In this document: positions 16,238 through 25,904 of the stretch, piece after piece
Layout: the number at the start of each line of letters is the position of its first letter
Numbering within the stretch: the first letter of the stretch is position 1
Source: an uncultured Maribacter sp.
GTDB taxonomy: Bacteria > Bacteroidota > Bacteroidia > Flavobacteriales > Flavobacteriaceae
Length of the DNA: 64,000 nt
Reading direction: 5' to 3'
NCBI RefSeq assembly: GCF_947500405.1
Contig: NZ_CANMRY010000001.1
Location: 372,001 to 436,000, forward strand
Notes under the pieces: generated by a model
Databases searched by the model: none
What the model was told of the DNA's origin: nothing
The model's input: the letters and a program-made list of their open reading frames with translations, nothing else
Made by a program: the position numbers and the translations under genes

Positions 16238-19108
16238 TTATTTCGTGGCGGTAGACTTTAAATAATTAATTTTATAGGAACCAGACCCTAATATTACAGT
16301 AGAACCATTTATAATTTTTACTTCGCTATTTTTTATAAACTCCTCTAAAAACTTTCCATTTAACTTAAACGACCCTAACTCTTTCTCATTTAACACAAGT
16401 CGAGCTTTTGTATTAAATGGTACTTCAAGGCTCATAGTCAAACTTCCTTCATTAAATATCCAATCATTATTAATTTCACCATAAGGTGTTGGAACAGAAA
16501 CATTAGCGCTTGTTATTTGACTTGAAAACTCGGGATTAATGATAAATTCTTTATATCCTGCTCCTCCTAGTGTAGATTTAACGCCACCCAAAGACTCGTA
16601 AAAATATGCAGCAAAACCACTATGCATAGGATGATTTAAAGAATTTGTAGGCCCTTCCATTTTCTCCCATTCAAATTGACGCTCTGGCCATGTTGTAAAA
16701 CCTTTATTCATTACATACGTTTGACTTGGAAATTCTGGTGTTGTTAAAATTTGGTGTGCTAAATCTGCTTTTCCGTATTTAGTTAAAACTGTATAAATGT
16801 ACCTATTACCATGTATCCCTGTAGCATGGTGCCCTCCTTTTACATCTTTAATGTCATGAACTAAACCGTTAACAACACTTTCTATTTCACTCTCTGGAAC
16901 TATCCCAAACTGTAAAGCCTGCACTGTTGCTGTTTGACTTTGATACCATTTATGATTTGTATTAGAAATATTAACTAAAAACGCTGTGTTAAAAGCATTT
17001 TTTAAGTCTTGCTTTTCTTTTTTCATTTGCGCTTCGTACAAAGTATCATTATTTATTTTTGCAAAATGCTCCATAACACCTAATACATCATAAAAATATG
17101 CATTAGCAGAAATAATAGGATCACACTCCATAGCACTAGGGTTTTTTCTTCTATCCCAAAGTGGTGGACACCAATCTCCCATGCCGTCTTGAATAATACC
17201 ATTTTCATCTTTATATGACAAATAGTAGTTTGTTAACCCTTTCATATCTGCATAATACTCTTTTACAATAGCATCATCTCCATAATACAAATAATTATAC
17301 CATGGCAAATACATAGTTGCAATACCCCAGTCTAATTTAGCATAGCTTGATGTTCTTTTCCCTGGAGCTATCATTGTTGGTACTTGAAATTTAATTTCTG
17401 GATTATTATGTCCTTTTGTTGGGCGCATTTGCGTACGTATGTCTTCCATATATTTTTTATAGAAATCATACATATCGTAATTATATAGTGCGTATTCGCA
17501 AAATGCATGTGCATCTCCTAACCAACCACATTTTTCACGGTGTGGACAATCTTCAGGTATACCGTGCACATTATCTACAATCGTCCATTTACTAATACTG
17601 TGCATTTTATTTAATAAGTCATCCGAAGATGTAAAACTTCCAGTTTCTTGAATATCTGTGGCAACTAAAACTGCTTTAATCATATTAGCATCTGGTTTTC
17701 TAGAAATACCTTTAATTTTAGCATACTTAAAACCATGGTAACTAAATTTTGGTTCCCAAGATTCTATACCATCTCCTTTACATATATATTTATAAATTTG
17801 AGGCATGCCATTTGCGCCTCCACCTGTTGAACCTTGAAAAATATCTTTTCCATTGGTTAATAAAGCTTCAGTAGTCGTAACTTCTATAACCTGACCTTCT
17901 TTTTCATTCACATTTAACTTTACCCAGCCCGCTATGTTTTGTCCAAAATCTACAATCCACTCTCCATCAGCCCCCTTAAAAACTTTTTGCGGTTCAAATT
18001 CTTTTAACTTCTTAATTGGAGGAATTTGTTGTGCACTTATTTTTTTAAGTTTCGGAGATGTTTCTTTTGCTAGCCCCCATTTTGTATCATTATATCCTAC
18101 AGTATTCCATCCATTAATTTCATAACGCGCATCATAAGTATCTCCTCCATAAATATTATTAAATACAATAGGTCCTGTTGACTCTTTCCAAGTTTCATCT
18201 GTATAAAAATCAGATTCAGTACCGTCAGTGTATTTTAATTTAACCAAACAACGTACTGCTGGAGGCCCATAAGCTAAATCTTTTTCTGATTCGGGGTCCT
18301 GTTTCCAAGAAATATTTTGTCCATAAAACCCATTCCCTAAAATAATCCCAAAAGCATTTTTTCCTGATTTAAGGGTTTCGGTAATATCATAATTTACATA
18401 ATAAGCTTGCTTATCGTAATTAGATGGAGCAGGATCTAAAACATGGTCTCCCACCTTTTCTCCATTTAAATACAACTCATAATACCCTAATCCACAAATA
18501 TAAACGCTTGCATTTTCTATAGTTTTATTAATAGTAACCTCATTCCTAAAATAACCTGCAGCAAAACCATCAACAGGTTCTGGAGTTTTCATTTTACCCG
18601 TTATATAATCTCTAAAACGATGTGGTGAAGTTCTGTTATCTTTATTTAAGGTAATCCATTTAGCATTCGCCCAATTATCATTATTCATTAACCCCATTTC
18701 AAAGTTTTGAGCATCTGACCATTCTGAAGACGCCCCTTTTTCATCCCAAATTTTAACTTTCCAAAAATATTCCTGCATGGCTTCTAAAGCACTTCCATTA
18801 TATTTCACAAAAGCTGACTTAGAATTATCAACTTTATTAGAGTTCCAAAGGTCAGCATCTTCTTCAGTTAACTTATCTTTTGATGATGCCACCAAAATAT
18901 GATATGCTGTTTGTGATTTATTAAATCCGTCAGTATTTATAATCCAAGAAAAACTTGGATTTTCACTTTCTATAGTTGAAGGGTTTTCTTTTGAATTAAC
19001 TAATAATTTATCAAAAGATATTGATGCTATAGATGGTTTCTCCTTATTACATGAGAAACAAAAAAAAACCAATAATGCAATTGATAAAAGAAGGTGTATT
19101 TTTTTCAT
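16238..19108 (-). CDS. GH78 alpha-L-rhamnosidase lipoprotein
   Basis: A 956-residue lipoprotein (FFCFSC, Cys about residue 20). Domain order is that of GH78: an N-terminal beta-sandwich (about 30-140), a rhamnosidase N-domain with sugar-binding fold (YELYLNGEKVGDHVLDPAPS), a concanavalin-like domain, the (alpha/alpha)6 catalytic domain (about 500-850) and a C-terminal beta-sandwich. The catalytic block DCPHREKCGWLGD starts at D520, and the second acid is in FTTWPERQFEW. The enzyme removes terminal alpha-L-rhamnose by inversion. It lies upstream of susC on the same strand with a 198-bp gap. Its own copy of the 20-bp element ends 73 bp before the start, directly after a broken rhaT tail. Length and residues are normal. 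Confidence 0.93.
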   Translation of the reverse strand: MKKIHLLLSIALLVFFCFSCNKEKPSIASISFDKLLVNSKENPSTIESENPSFSWIINTDGFNKSQTAYHILVASSKDKLTEEDADLWNSNKVDNSKSAFVKYNGSALEAMQEYFWKVKIWDEKGASSEWSDAQNFEMGLMNNDNWANAKWITLNKDNRTSPHRFRDYITGKMKTPEPVDGFAAGYFRNEVTINKTIENASVYICGLGYYELYLNGEKVGDHVLDPAPSNYDKQAYYVNYDITETLKSGKNAFGIILGNGFYGQNISWKQDPESEKDLAYGPPAVRCLVKLKYTDGTESDFYTDETWKESTGPIVFNNIYGGDTYDARYEINGWNTVGYNDTKWGLAKETSPKLKKISAQQIPPIKKLKEFEPQKVFKGADGEWIVDFGQNIAGWVKLNVNEKEGQVIEVTTTEALLTNGKDIFQGSTGGGANGMPQIYKYICKGDGIESWEPKFSYHGFKYAKIKGISRKPDANMIKAVLVATDIQETGSFTSSDDLLNKMHSISKWTIVDNVHGIPEDCPHREKCGWLGDAHAFCEYALYNYDMYDFYKKYMEDIRTQMRPTKGHNNPEIKFQVPTMIAPGKRTSSYAKLDWGIATMYLPWYNYLYYGDDAIVKEYYADMKGLTNYYLSYKDENGIIQDGMGDWCPPLWDRRKNPSAMECDPIISANAYFYDVLGVMEHFAKINNDTLYEAQMKKEKQDLKNAFNTAFLVNISNTNHKWYQSQTATVQALQFGIVPESEIESVVNGLVHDIKDVKGGHHATGIHGNRYIYTVLTKYGKADLAHQILTTPEFPSQTYVMNKGFTTWPERQFEWEKMEGPTNSLNHPMHSGFAAYFYESLGGVKSTLGGAGYKEFIINPEFSSQITSANVSVPTPYGEINNDWIFNEGSLTMSLEVPFNTKARLVLNEKELGSFKLNGKFLEEFIKNSEVKIINGSTVILGSGSYKINYLKSTATK

Positions 19109-19181
19109 TATTAATATTGTTAATTGAATATTTAGTTAATTGTTTAATATAATTTTTAAAGATATTAGGTATATACAAAAC

Positions 19182-19201
19182 TACTATCCTGCACAGTCAT
19201 G
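19182..19201 (-). promoter_or_regulatory. Recurrent 20-bp PUL element, copy 5
   Basis: Gene-strand sequence CATGACTGTGCAGGATAGTA, ending 73 bp before the GH78 start codon at 19108. It lies about 20 bp beyond the rhaT tail remnant, just as the element at 32544-32563 follows the intact rhaT. Confidence 0.6.
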
Positions 19202-19222
19202 TATACAAATTGCAACAATGCA

Positions 19223-19300
19223 TTAAATAAAATTCCTAATTCCTCCTAATACCACGAATAAAAGAATAATGGCAATTCCAGCTGTCATAGTCCATTTCTT
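19223..19300 (-). pseudogene. rhaT 3'-end remnant (first tail)
   Basis: The minus strand encodes WTMTAGIAIILLFVVLGGI, then RNFI and a stop, against WTITSGIIVIILSVVLVGIG, then NSI and a stop, in the intact rhaT at 32575-33627. Only the last 25 codons remain. It is oriented like the intact gene and lies just before the GH78 element. Confidence 0.8.
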
Positions 19301-19331
19301 AAATATAAGTACAGCGGAGTTCAGCATGGAA

Positions 19332-19351
19332 CAGGAAAGAGCAGGACAGTG
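19332..19351 (+). promoter_or_regulatory. Recurrent 20-bp PUL element, copy 6 (plus strand)
   Basis: Plus-strand sequence CAGGAAAGAGCAGGACAGTG ends 51 bp before the start codon of the plus-strand PL28-like gene at 19403. It turns with the gene, which argues that it belongs to the transcription start of that gene and is not a random repeat. Confidence 0.6.
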
Positions 19352-19402
19352 CGGGTCAGTATTAAAAAAACATTACTATAATTTTATAAAAAACCTCACA
19401 AT

Positions 19403-22400
19403 ATGAATAAAATTACTCTTAAATCATTATTAATTTGCTGCTTTACGCTCTTTTCATTTATAGTGACTGCGCAAGACTCACCACCTTCTGATGGGATTTT
19501 TAGATTACAGAATGTTGCTACAGGGCAATTCTTAACAGATGCCGGTTCAAGCACATCCCCGGTTACTATCTCAGATTCAGGTGACGACCCAAGCACACAT
19601 TTTACATTTGTAGAAAGTGGAGCATATTATAATATAGACAGTGAAATTTCAGGAATTTTACGTGCGCCAGGCGCTGGTGGACCTGGAGGTCCCTATGTAG
19701 TTGTAAGTACCCTAAAAAATCCCCCCGCTGCGGATACAGATAAAACGTGGACAATACGACATAATACAACTACTGATACCTATAGGTTTGAATCTAGAAC
19801 CGCTGGACGATATTTGTATCAAAATGAAGATGGAACTGTAACGCATTCTGAAGTCGAAGCTACAGATGATCGGAGCAATTGGAAACTTATTCCTCTTTTG
19901 CAAATCCCTCTAGAAACCACACTAACATTTCAAAATGTAGAAACTGGAGAATTCTTAACCACCGCAGGGGGAAGTAATCAGCCTGTTACAATGTCCACTT
20001 CAGGAGAAGCTGAAAATACACATTGGACGCTTGTAGAAAGTGGAGACTATTATAATATTGATAGTAAAAGTGAATCTAGTGCTACTGGAATACTACGCGC
20101 ACCAGGTGCTGGTGGTTCAGCAGGTCCTTATGTAGTTTTAAGTACCTCAAAAGCACCGCCGGCAACCGATACTGATAAAACGTGGACGATTACGTACAAC
20201 GGTTCCAACGATACCTACAGATTTGGCTCAAGAACCTCTGGCAGATATTTGTATCAAAATGAAGATGGAACGGTAACCCATTCTGAGGTCGAAGCTACAG
20301 ATAACAGAAGTAATTGGAAACTCATCCCTTTTGTAGAAGGACCAGTAGGAGCAGCTCCAGATGAAGATACCAATCCAGATTTGTCGTGTACAGGAGAATT
20401 CGACAATAACAATACTCGAAATTTTGATATTCAAAACCCTGAAAATGTAGGGTCTATGGATGACAGAACTTGTTATTCTGATTATAGTGAAGTTTCTGTT
20501 TATGGCAAAACTTGGGGGGTGTATAATATTACTGACGGATCTAACCACATTGATGCCCCCAATACGTTGCAACCCAGAATGGAGCGTTCTCTATCCAGAT
20601 CTCAAGAAACTGGGGTGGGGAGTTTTGCAAGATTCAAAGGAATTGTAAGAATTCTTGAAGTAGGCGATGCAGGCTCTTTTAACCAAGATGGAAGCTATTT
20701 AATACAAGCCAAAGGAAAACATACAGGTGGTGGTGGTTCTCCAGATCCTGCTATCTGTTTGTACTTAGCAAAACCAGTTTATGGTACTGGTGACGATGCA
20801 GATAAGCAAATAGCCTTTGATATTTATGCTGAACGTATCTTAGAACGAGGAGGATCAGGTAGTGGTAGAGAAGTTGTACTCTTAAAACGTGTAGCGAAGA
20901 ATGCTGAGATTGATTTTGAGTTGGAAATTGGTTTCAGGGAAGATCCAAACGATGCTTCAAAGAAGATACATTATTGCGATGCCGTGATAGGTGGTGAAGC
21001 CTTTAACTGGAATATTCCTGACCCAGAAAGAGGACTGCAATCTGGTATTAGATATGGTGCCTATCGTGTAAGAGGAGGTAGAGCTCAAATAAGATGGGCA
21101 GAAACCACCTACGAAAAAGCTGAAGTTGTAGACGAAAACCCTAATCCAGGCCCAGAACCAACCGCTGATGTTGTTGCATTAAGAAATGTAGAAACTGGAG
21201 AATTCTTAACCGCCGGAGCAGGAAGCACTCAACCCGTAACCATGTCAGTTTCAGGAGGAGCAGAAAATACACAATGGACATTTGTCAAAAGTGGCGCATT
21301 TTACAATATAGATAGTGAAAGTGAAACTGGGGGTACTGGAATTTTACGAGCACCAGGTGCTGGTGGTCCTGGAGGGCCTTATGTAGTTGTAAGTACTACA
21401 AAAGCCCCGCCAGCAGGTGATACCGATAAAACGTGGATTGTAAATTATGATGAAACTACAGATACGTATCGATTTGAATCTAGAACCTCTGGCAGATATC
21501 TATATCAAAATGAAGATGGAACGGTAACACATAGTAAAGTACCAGCAACTGATAACAGAAGTGTATGGAAAGCTATCTCAACAGGTGAACCTTTACAATT
21601 AGATTTAGTTTCTACAAATGTTAGCTGCGCTGCAGCAGATGATGGTACCGCTAGTGTAACGGTTACTGGAGGAATAGCACCATATACCTATTTATGGAGC
21701 GATGGCCAAGAAACAGCCACTGCAACGAATCTATCAGCAGGAGATTACGACGTAATCGTAGTAGATTCTCTTGGAAATGAGTTGATGTCAAATAGCGTTA
21801 CAATTACGCAACCAGAAGCAATTACACTGACCTTGATTGAAAATCAAACTGTTTATTTTGGCTATGGTCCTAAAGAGTCCACTATATTAACTTTTGATAC
21901 GCTAGAAGGTGGTGATGGCACTTATAGTTATGAGTGGAGTACTGGTGAAACAACTGATGTTATTGAAGTTGCACCAGAAGAAACAATGCAATATACCTTA
22001 ACTGTTACCGATGGTACAGGGTGTTCGGTTACCGAAACAGTTACTGTTGAGGTTGTAGACGTGCGTTGCGGAAATAATCCACATAGACCAAGAGTAGAAT
22101 TGTGTTTTAAAGGAAGAACAATATGTGTTTCAAGTAGAGCCGTACCATTCATTCTTAGACAAGGTGCTACTTTAGGTAGTTGTGATGCAAGTCAAGAATT
22201 AGTAATTACTAACCTCAAGGCATTCCCTAATCCTTTTAGAAGTCGAATTAATATTTGGATTAGAAGTACGCAGGATACCCAGGTAGATGTCGTATTATAC
22301 GACTTTAGTGGTAACACTGTTCATCAAATTACAGGAAAGGTAAATCCTGGATTATGCAGATTTAAAATGAATGGATTAGGTGGTTTACCACGTGGCGTTT

Positions 22401-22462
22401 ATTTCTTAAAAGCAATTGTTGATGGTAAGGAACAGATTTCTAAGAAGATGATTAAATTCTAA
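19403..22462 (+). CDS. Multidomain PL28-like ulvan lyase, T9SS substrate, with three repeated modules
   Basis: A 1019-residue secreted protein. The signal peptide ends at VTAQ (residue 24). Two ~135-residue repeats (about 30-160 and 172-310) precede a core (about 322-575) that resembles PL28 ulvan lyases of Nonlabens and Formosa ([68 protein letters not shown]). A third copy of the repeat follows (about 591-726), then an SprB-like repeat (732-809), a PKD-like segment (809-886) and a type IX secretion domain (931-1019, [14 protein letters not shown]). The repeats ([33 protein letters not shown]) look beta-trefoil-like and may bind glycan, but I do not recognise the family. The lyase should cut ulvan by beta-elimination at the cell surface. 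It is one of only two intact plus-strand genes, is flanked by broken rhaT tails, and has its own element and terminator. Confidence 0.85.
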   Translation: MNKITLKSLLICCFTLFSFIVTAQDSPPSDGIFRLQNVATGQFLTDAGSSTSPVTISDSGDDPSTHFTFVESGAYYNIDSEISGILRAPGAGGPGGPYVVVSTLKNPPAADTDKTWTIRHNTTTDTYRFESRTAGRYLYQNEDGTVTHSEVEATDDRSNWKLIPLLQIPLETTLTFQNVETGEFLTTAGGSNQPVTMSTSGEAENTHWTLVESGDYYNIDSKSESSATGILRAPGAGGSAGPYVVLSTSKAPPATDTDKTWTITYNGSNDTYRFGSRTSGRYLYQNEDGTVTHSEVEATDNRSNWKLIPFVEGPVGAAPDEDTNPDLSCTGEFDNNNTRNFDIQNPENVGSMDDRTCYSDYSEVSVYGKTWGVYNITDGSNHIDAPNTLQPRMERSLSRSQETGVGSFARFKGIVRILEVGDAGSFNQDGSYLIQAKGKHTGGGGSPDPAICLYLAKPVYGTGDDADKQIAFDIYAERILERGGSGSGREVVLLKRVAKNAEIDFELEIGFREDPNDASKKIHYCDAVIGGEAFNWNIPDPERGLQSGIRYGAYRVRGGRAQIRWAETTYEKAEVVDENPNPGPEPTADVVALRNVETGEFLTAGAGSTQPVTMSVSGGAENTQWTFVKSGAFYNIDSESETGGTGILRAPGAGGPGGPYVVVSTTKAPPAGDTDKTWIVNYDETTDTYRFESRTSGRYLYQNEDGTVTHSKVPATDNRSVWKAISTGEPLQLDLVSTNVSCAAADDGTASVTVTGGIAPYTYLWSDGQETATATNLSAGDYDVIVVDSLGNELMSNSVTITQPEAITLTLIENQTVYFGYGPKESTILTFDTLEGGDGTYSYEWSTGETTDVIEVAPEETMQYTLTVTDGTGCSVTETVTVEVVDVRCGNNPHRPRVELCFKGRTICVSSRAVPFILRQGATLGSCDASQELVITNLKAFPNPFRSRINIWIRSTQDTQVDVVLYDFSGNTVHQITGKVNPGLCRFKMNGLGGLPRGVYFLKAIVDGKEQISKKMIKF

Positions 22463-22483
22463 AACTTAATATTATTAATCTAG

Positions 22484-22517
22484 AAAAACCTGCGGACCTT
22501 TAGTTTGCAGGTTTTTT
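22484..22517 (+). terminator. Terminator of the PL28-like gene
   Basis: A 10-bp stem (AAAAACCTGC / GCAGGTTTTT) with a run of seven T lies about 20 bp past the stop codon at 22462. This is a classical intrinsic terminator on the plus strand. Confidence 0.85.
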
Positions 22518-22557
22518 TGTGAGCATTCCCCAATATTCAGGATAGGTTTAGATTAAA

Positions 22558-22665
22558 TCAAGTACCGTTTTCTTTACAATGTACTTCTCTTAGTTCTGTT
22601 AAATACCTTATACAAGGTATTTGATTGTCGATTCCTGAATGCCTTCTTCTATTATTTGTTTGCAT
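22558..22665 (-). pseudogene. Possible transposase C-terminal remnant
   Basis: A 35-codon minus-strand frame beginning MQTNNRRRHSGIDNQIPCIR resembles the end of the integrase-type (rve) core of IS3/IS481-like transposases, where an N-x-x-R-x-H-S-G pattern is followed by P and Y/F residues. Nothing else of an insertion sequence is seen. The match is by eye and short. Position between the lyase terminator and a rhaT tail would fit a past insertion event. Confidence 0.35.
22601..22622. repeat. Perfect 9-bp inverted repeat
   Basis: AAATACCTT and AAGGTATTT are separated by 4 bases. The hairpin lies inside the possible transposase remnant. It has no T tract, so it is not an obvious terminator. Confidence 0.5.
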
Positions 22666-22695
22666 CCTAATTTTCTTAGAATCAATTCTAATTAA

Positions 22696-22836
22696 CTAAA
22701 TAGAATTTCCAATCCCTACTAAAAACACGGATAAAAGAATAATGGCAATTCCAACTGTTATAGTCCACTTTTTTTATTTAGCAACCCCTTTCCATTCTTT
22801 ACTGTAAAACCATTCTTATTAACATCTGTAAGTCTA
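22696..22836 (-). pseudogene. rhaT 3'-end remnant (second tail)
   Basis: The minus strand encodes WFYSKEWKGVAK, then after a frameshift KKWTITVGIAIILLSVFLVG, then IGNSI and a stop. The intact rhaT product has VYRKEWHGVAK and WTITSGIIVIILSVVLVGIG at the same places. About 45 codons are recognisable. At nucleotide level it is closer to the tail at 19223-19300 than to the intact gene, so these two tails share a more recent origin. Confidence 0.8.
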
Positions 22837-22945
22837 ACACCATCTGCTCCACTAAAAGTTAAATCTATTACATACCCTTTTTCAAATAGATAATTGCGTA
22901 CTAAGTTTACCTATTGGTAAAACAATAACAATTAATAATCTTATT

Positions 22946-25777
22946 TTATTCCACTTCAAGATCAACACGTTTTGCTTTCTTATCAGATTTATTCCAATTG
23001 ATAAACATTGAAACCGTACCTGTAATTTGTTTATCAATAAGAACAGGTTGCGCATCTGGACCAAATACTTTTGCAGGTTTCCATTTAGACCCCACAGCAG
23101 AAATCACATCAAAAAAGAAAAAACCTTCTTGCTCAGGATAATACCATGTTGCCTTTTTAGGATTATCCCCATTAACTGGGTTTAGCACTCCTAAAGTAAC
23201 ATCTGTTCTATTTTTAAAACCTACATTTAAATCGTTGTTTAAATAAAATACAGCCCAGTTCCATGGTGCAAAAAAACCTTCAAACTCTGGGCCATTATAA
23301 ATCTTCCCAGGTTTATTTATTTTTTTATCAATAGCATATACATCTAGTAGTCCTCCTTCGGTTCGGTTATTATAAATTCTCCATGGACCTTCACCTAACC
23401 AGCGTTTTCTGTTCACATCATTTGCAGCAACCTCAATTCCTATACCCGCATAATGATATTTTCCTGAATTTAGAGTATACCCATAGTCTAAAGTAATTTC
23501 ACCGTTTGGTTTTAAAAACCATTTTATATAATCAAAACCCACCGTATTTTTAGCTTCAATAACATAAACATCGCCTTTTTTACTTACAGTCGCTATCCCT
23601 GTTTTTGTAGTTTCATTTGTTAAATTAACATCATCTGCTTTGTAAGTTAAAAATGGAAAATTCTTTAAACTAGTCTCCTTCCCTTTATCTAAAACGGAAA
23701 TTAATATCCCGTTATTTTCATCAAAACGCAGCGTTGTTTTTCCGTGAGTAAATGTAAAGTCATCCGTTTTACTTTGTGTAAAAGGGTTGTTTAATGCTAC
23801 TCTAAAGCCGTTTTTAGGTTCCGTAATAGGCATGCGTTTATCATATACTAAACGCCCATGATTATCATAAACTTCTATAGTAAGTGCATCATTTCTAATA
23901 AAAGATTTTGGTAGTTCAATATTCAATTCTCCTTTTTCTCCTGCCGCAATATTTTTTACTGCAACAATGCCTTTAGCAACTGTTCTATGCCCGTTTAAGG
24001 ATGCATCTGGATTTGCAAAATCTATCAATTTCCAATTAATTTTACATTGGTTTAAGTTTACAAAAGAGAATTCATTGCAGATATTCAAACTCCCATTAAA
24101 TTCTTCATCTATTCTGTCATTATCAATAACGACGGGGGACCAAATTTCGCGAACAGCATCAGAGCTTCCCTTTTTCTCACCATGAGGCCCAACGATACCA
24201 TCGGGCGCTTTATTACCCTGATTATCTACCGCATACCCCAAATCATTTCGCATCATTCCTTCATCAAACAAGGCCCAAATGGTCATACCTCCCCCTACTT
24301 TAGATTTTTCAAACATATCCCAATAGGTCTTTAAATTTGCGGCACCACCGCCATCATAAAGCGCATGTAATACTTCATTGGGCAAGTATATATGATTCAT
24401 TTCAAAAAGATTCTTTTTTGCAGTAGCATAATCTGGATAATAGGTGGTGTTTACAATGTCCCAGTTGGGACTATAATTTGCAAAAATATCATTTGCTTTG
24501 GCTTCGTTCTTTAATGGTCTTCTTTTTTGAATATCCCATTTAGCAAACAAAGGATCAAACTCTGGGGTATGCGCAATATGATTTCCATTTCCCCATAATA
24601 TTATAGACGGATGATTGACATCACGAACCACCAATTCTTTTAATATTTTGGGGCCAACGTCCTTATCTAAAGGTCTCCACCAACCAGATAATTCACTTAA
24701 AACCAACAAGCCTTTAGAATCGCATAAATCATAAAAATAACTATCTGCGGGGTAGCAAGATGAACGCACAAAATTAAAATTCATAGTCTTCATGAGCTCT
24801 AGGTTTTCTTCCATATCTATTTTAGAAATAGTTCTACCTGTTTCAGGACGAAAACTGTGCATACTTGCACCTTTTAGCAATATACGTTTCCCATTTAAAT
24901 AAAATCCATCGTGGTCACGTACTTCAAAAGTTCTAAATCCGAACTTCTGCTCATAGGTATGTAATACTTCTTTTTTATCATTTAACTCTAGTTTGACCGA
25001 ATACAAATTTGGAAATTCATGAGACCATAATTCTATATCTTTAAAATGTAATTTTAATAGTGTAAATTCTCCCGAACCTACTTTTGCACTAAAAGATTTA
25101 CCCACTTTATTTTGATTAGCATCGTATAGTTGCGCAGTTACACTTTGTTTTTCATCAGCACCATTTGTAAATACCTGCATTTTAAAATCTCCAGACATTT
25201 GAGCATCTATAGCAACACGTTCTATAAATTGATTAGCCACTTCCTTAATATAAACGGGACGAAAAATTCCACTAAACAACCAATAATCTGCAAAACGCTC
25301 GGCGGCATTTATGGATTCGTTACTTGAATCATGATTTACATTAACTTCCAATAAATTACTTCCATTTTGTAATTGATTAGTTATTTCAAACTTAAATTCG
25401 GTATGCCCACCTTGATGTAAACCAACTTCCTTGCCATTTAGTTTCACCTTTGTATCAGTCATGGAACCCTGAAAAATGATAAAATATCTTTTATTTGATA
25501 CTTTCTTAAAATCAAAAGTATGTCGATAATCTGCAATACCAGATAAACGGTCTTCTACCTTATCCATACCATATAGGTAGTAGCCAAAACCCTCCATTTC
25601 CCAGTTTGATGGCACAGGAATAGTAGTCCAAAAACCACTATTTCTCCCTTCATCTATTTTAAAATCCCAATTAACTGCCGTAGATGCATCTTCTCCAGAC
25701 AAATACACTTTTTTTTGCGCCTGAACACTGGTCGCAATAAAAAGCAGCATCACGATTACTATAAAATATTTTTTCAT
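22946..25777 (-). CDS. GH2-family glycosidase with an altered acid/base motif
   Basis: A 943-residue protein with a signal peptide (ATSVQAQ, about residue 20). Domain order is that of GH2: a sugar-binding jelly roll (about 45-180), an immunoglobulin-like domain (185-290), a TIM barrel (about 290-560, with FGFRTFEVRDHDGFYLNGKR and LLKGASMHSFRPETG) and C-terminal beta-sandwiches. The place where GH2 enzymes have W-x-x-G-N-E reads LWGNGNHIAH, so the usual acid/base Glu is His400. A candidate nucleophile is E468 in LPNEVLHALYDG. The protein may be a divergent enzyme, an inactive one, or one that uses another residue. Beta-glucuronidase or beta-galactosidase activity would suit the locus, but specificity is unknown. 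It lies 127 bp from uxaC on the same strand. Confidence 0.85.
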   Translation of the reverse strand: MKKYFIVIVMLLFIATSVQAQKKVYLSGEDASTAVNWDFKIDEGRNSGFWTTIPVPSNWEMEGFGYYLYGMDKVEDRLSGIADYRHTFDFKKVSNKRYFIIFQGSMTDTKVKLNGKEVGLHQGGHTEFKFEITNQLQNGSNLLEVNVNHDSSNESINAAERFADYWLFSGIFRPVYIKEVANQFIERVAIDAQMSGDFKMQVFTNGADEKQSVTAQLYDANQNKVGKSFSAKVGSGEFTLLKLHFKDIELWSHEFPNLYSVKLELNDKKEVLHTYEQKFGFRTFEVRDHDGFYLNGKRILLKGASMHSFRPETGRTISKIDMEENLELMKTMNFNFVRSSCYPADSYFYDLCDSKGLLVLSELSGWWRPLDKDVGPKILKELVVRDVNHPSIILWGNGNHIAHTPEFDPLFAKWDIQKRRPLKNEAKANDIFANYSPNWDIVNTTYYPDYATAKKNLFEMNHIYLPNEVLHALYDGGGAANLKTYWDMFEKSKVGGGMTIWALFDEGMMRNDLGYAVDNQGNKAPDGIVGPHGEKKGSSDAVREIWSPVVIDNDRIDEEFNGSLNICNEFSFVNLNQCKINWKLIDFANPDASLNGHRTVAKGIVAVKNIAAGEKGELNIELPKSFIRNDALTIEVYDNHGRLVYDKRMPITEPKNGFRVALNNPFTQSKTDDFTFTHGKTTLRFDENNGILISVLDKGKETSLKNFPFLTYKADDVNLTNETTKTGIATVSKKGDVYVIEAKNTVGFDYIKWFLKPNGEITLDYGYTLNSGKYHYAGIGIEVAANDVNRKRWLGEGPWRIYNNRTEGGLLDVYAIDKKINKPGKIYNGPEFEGFFAPWNWAVFYLNNDLNVGFKNRTDVTLGVLNPVNGDNPKKATWYYPEQEGFFFFDVISAVGSKWKPAKVFGPDAQPVLIDKQITGTVSMFINWNKSDKKAKRVDLEVE

Positions 25778-25904
25778 TGTACTTTAAGTTTATTTTTGTT
25801 TCGTTTGTATATAAATTACGTTTAACCTCTATATTTTCATCAATATGACAAAACCAATATAAATATGACATCGTACGCACTACAACATGTAACAATTTTA
25901 TATT

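Noticed and set aside
22537..22552. Plus-strand TTCAGGATAGGTTTAG as a further copy of the 20-bp element
   Set aside because: Only the CAGGATAG core matches and no plus-strand gene follows.
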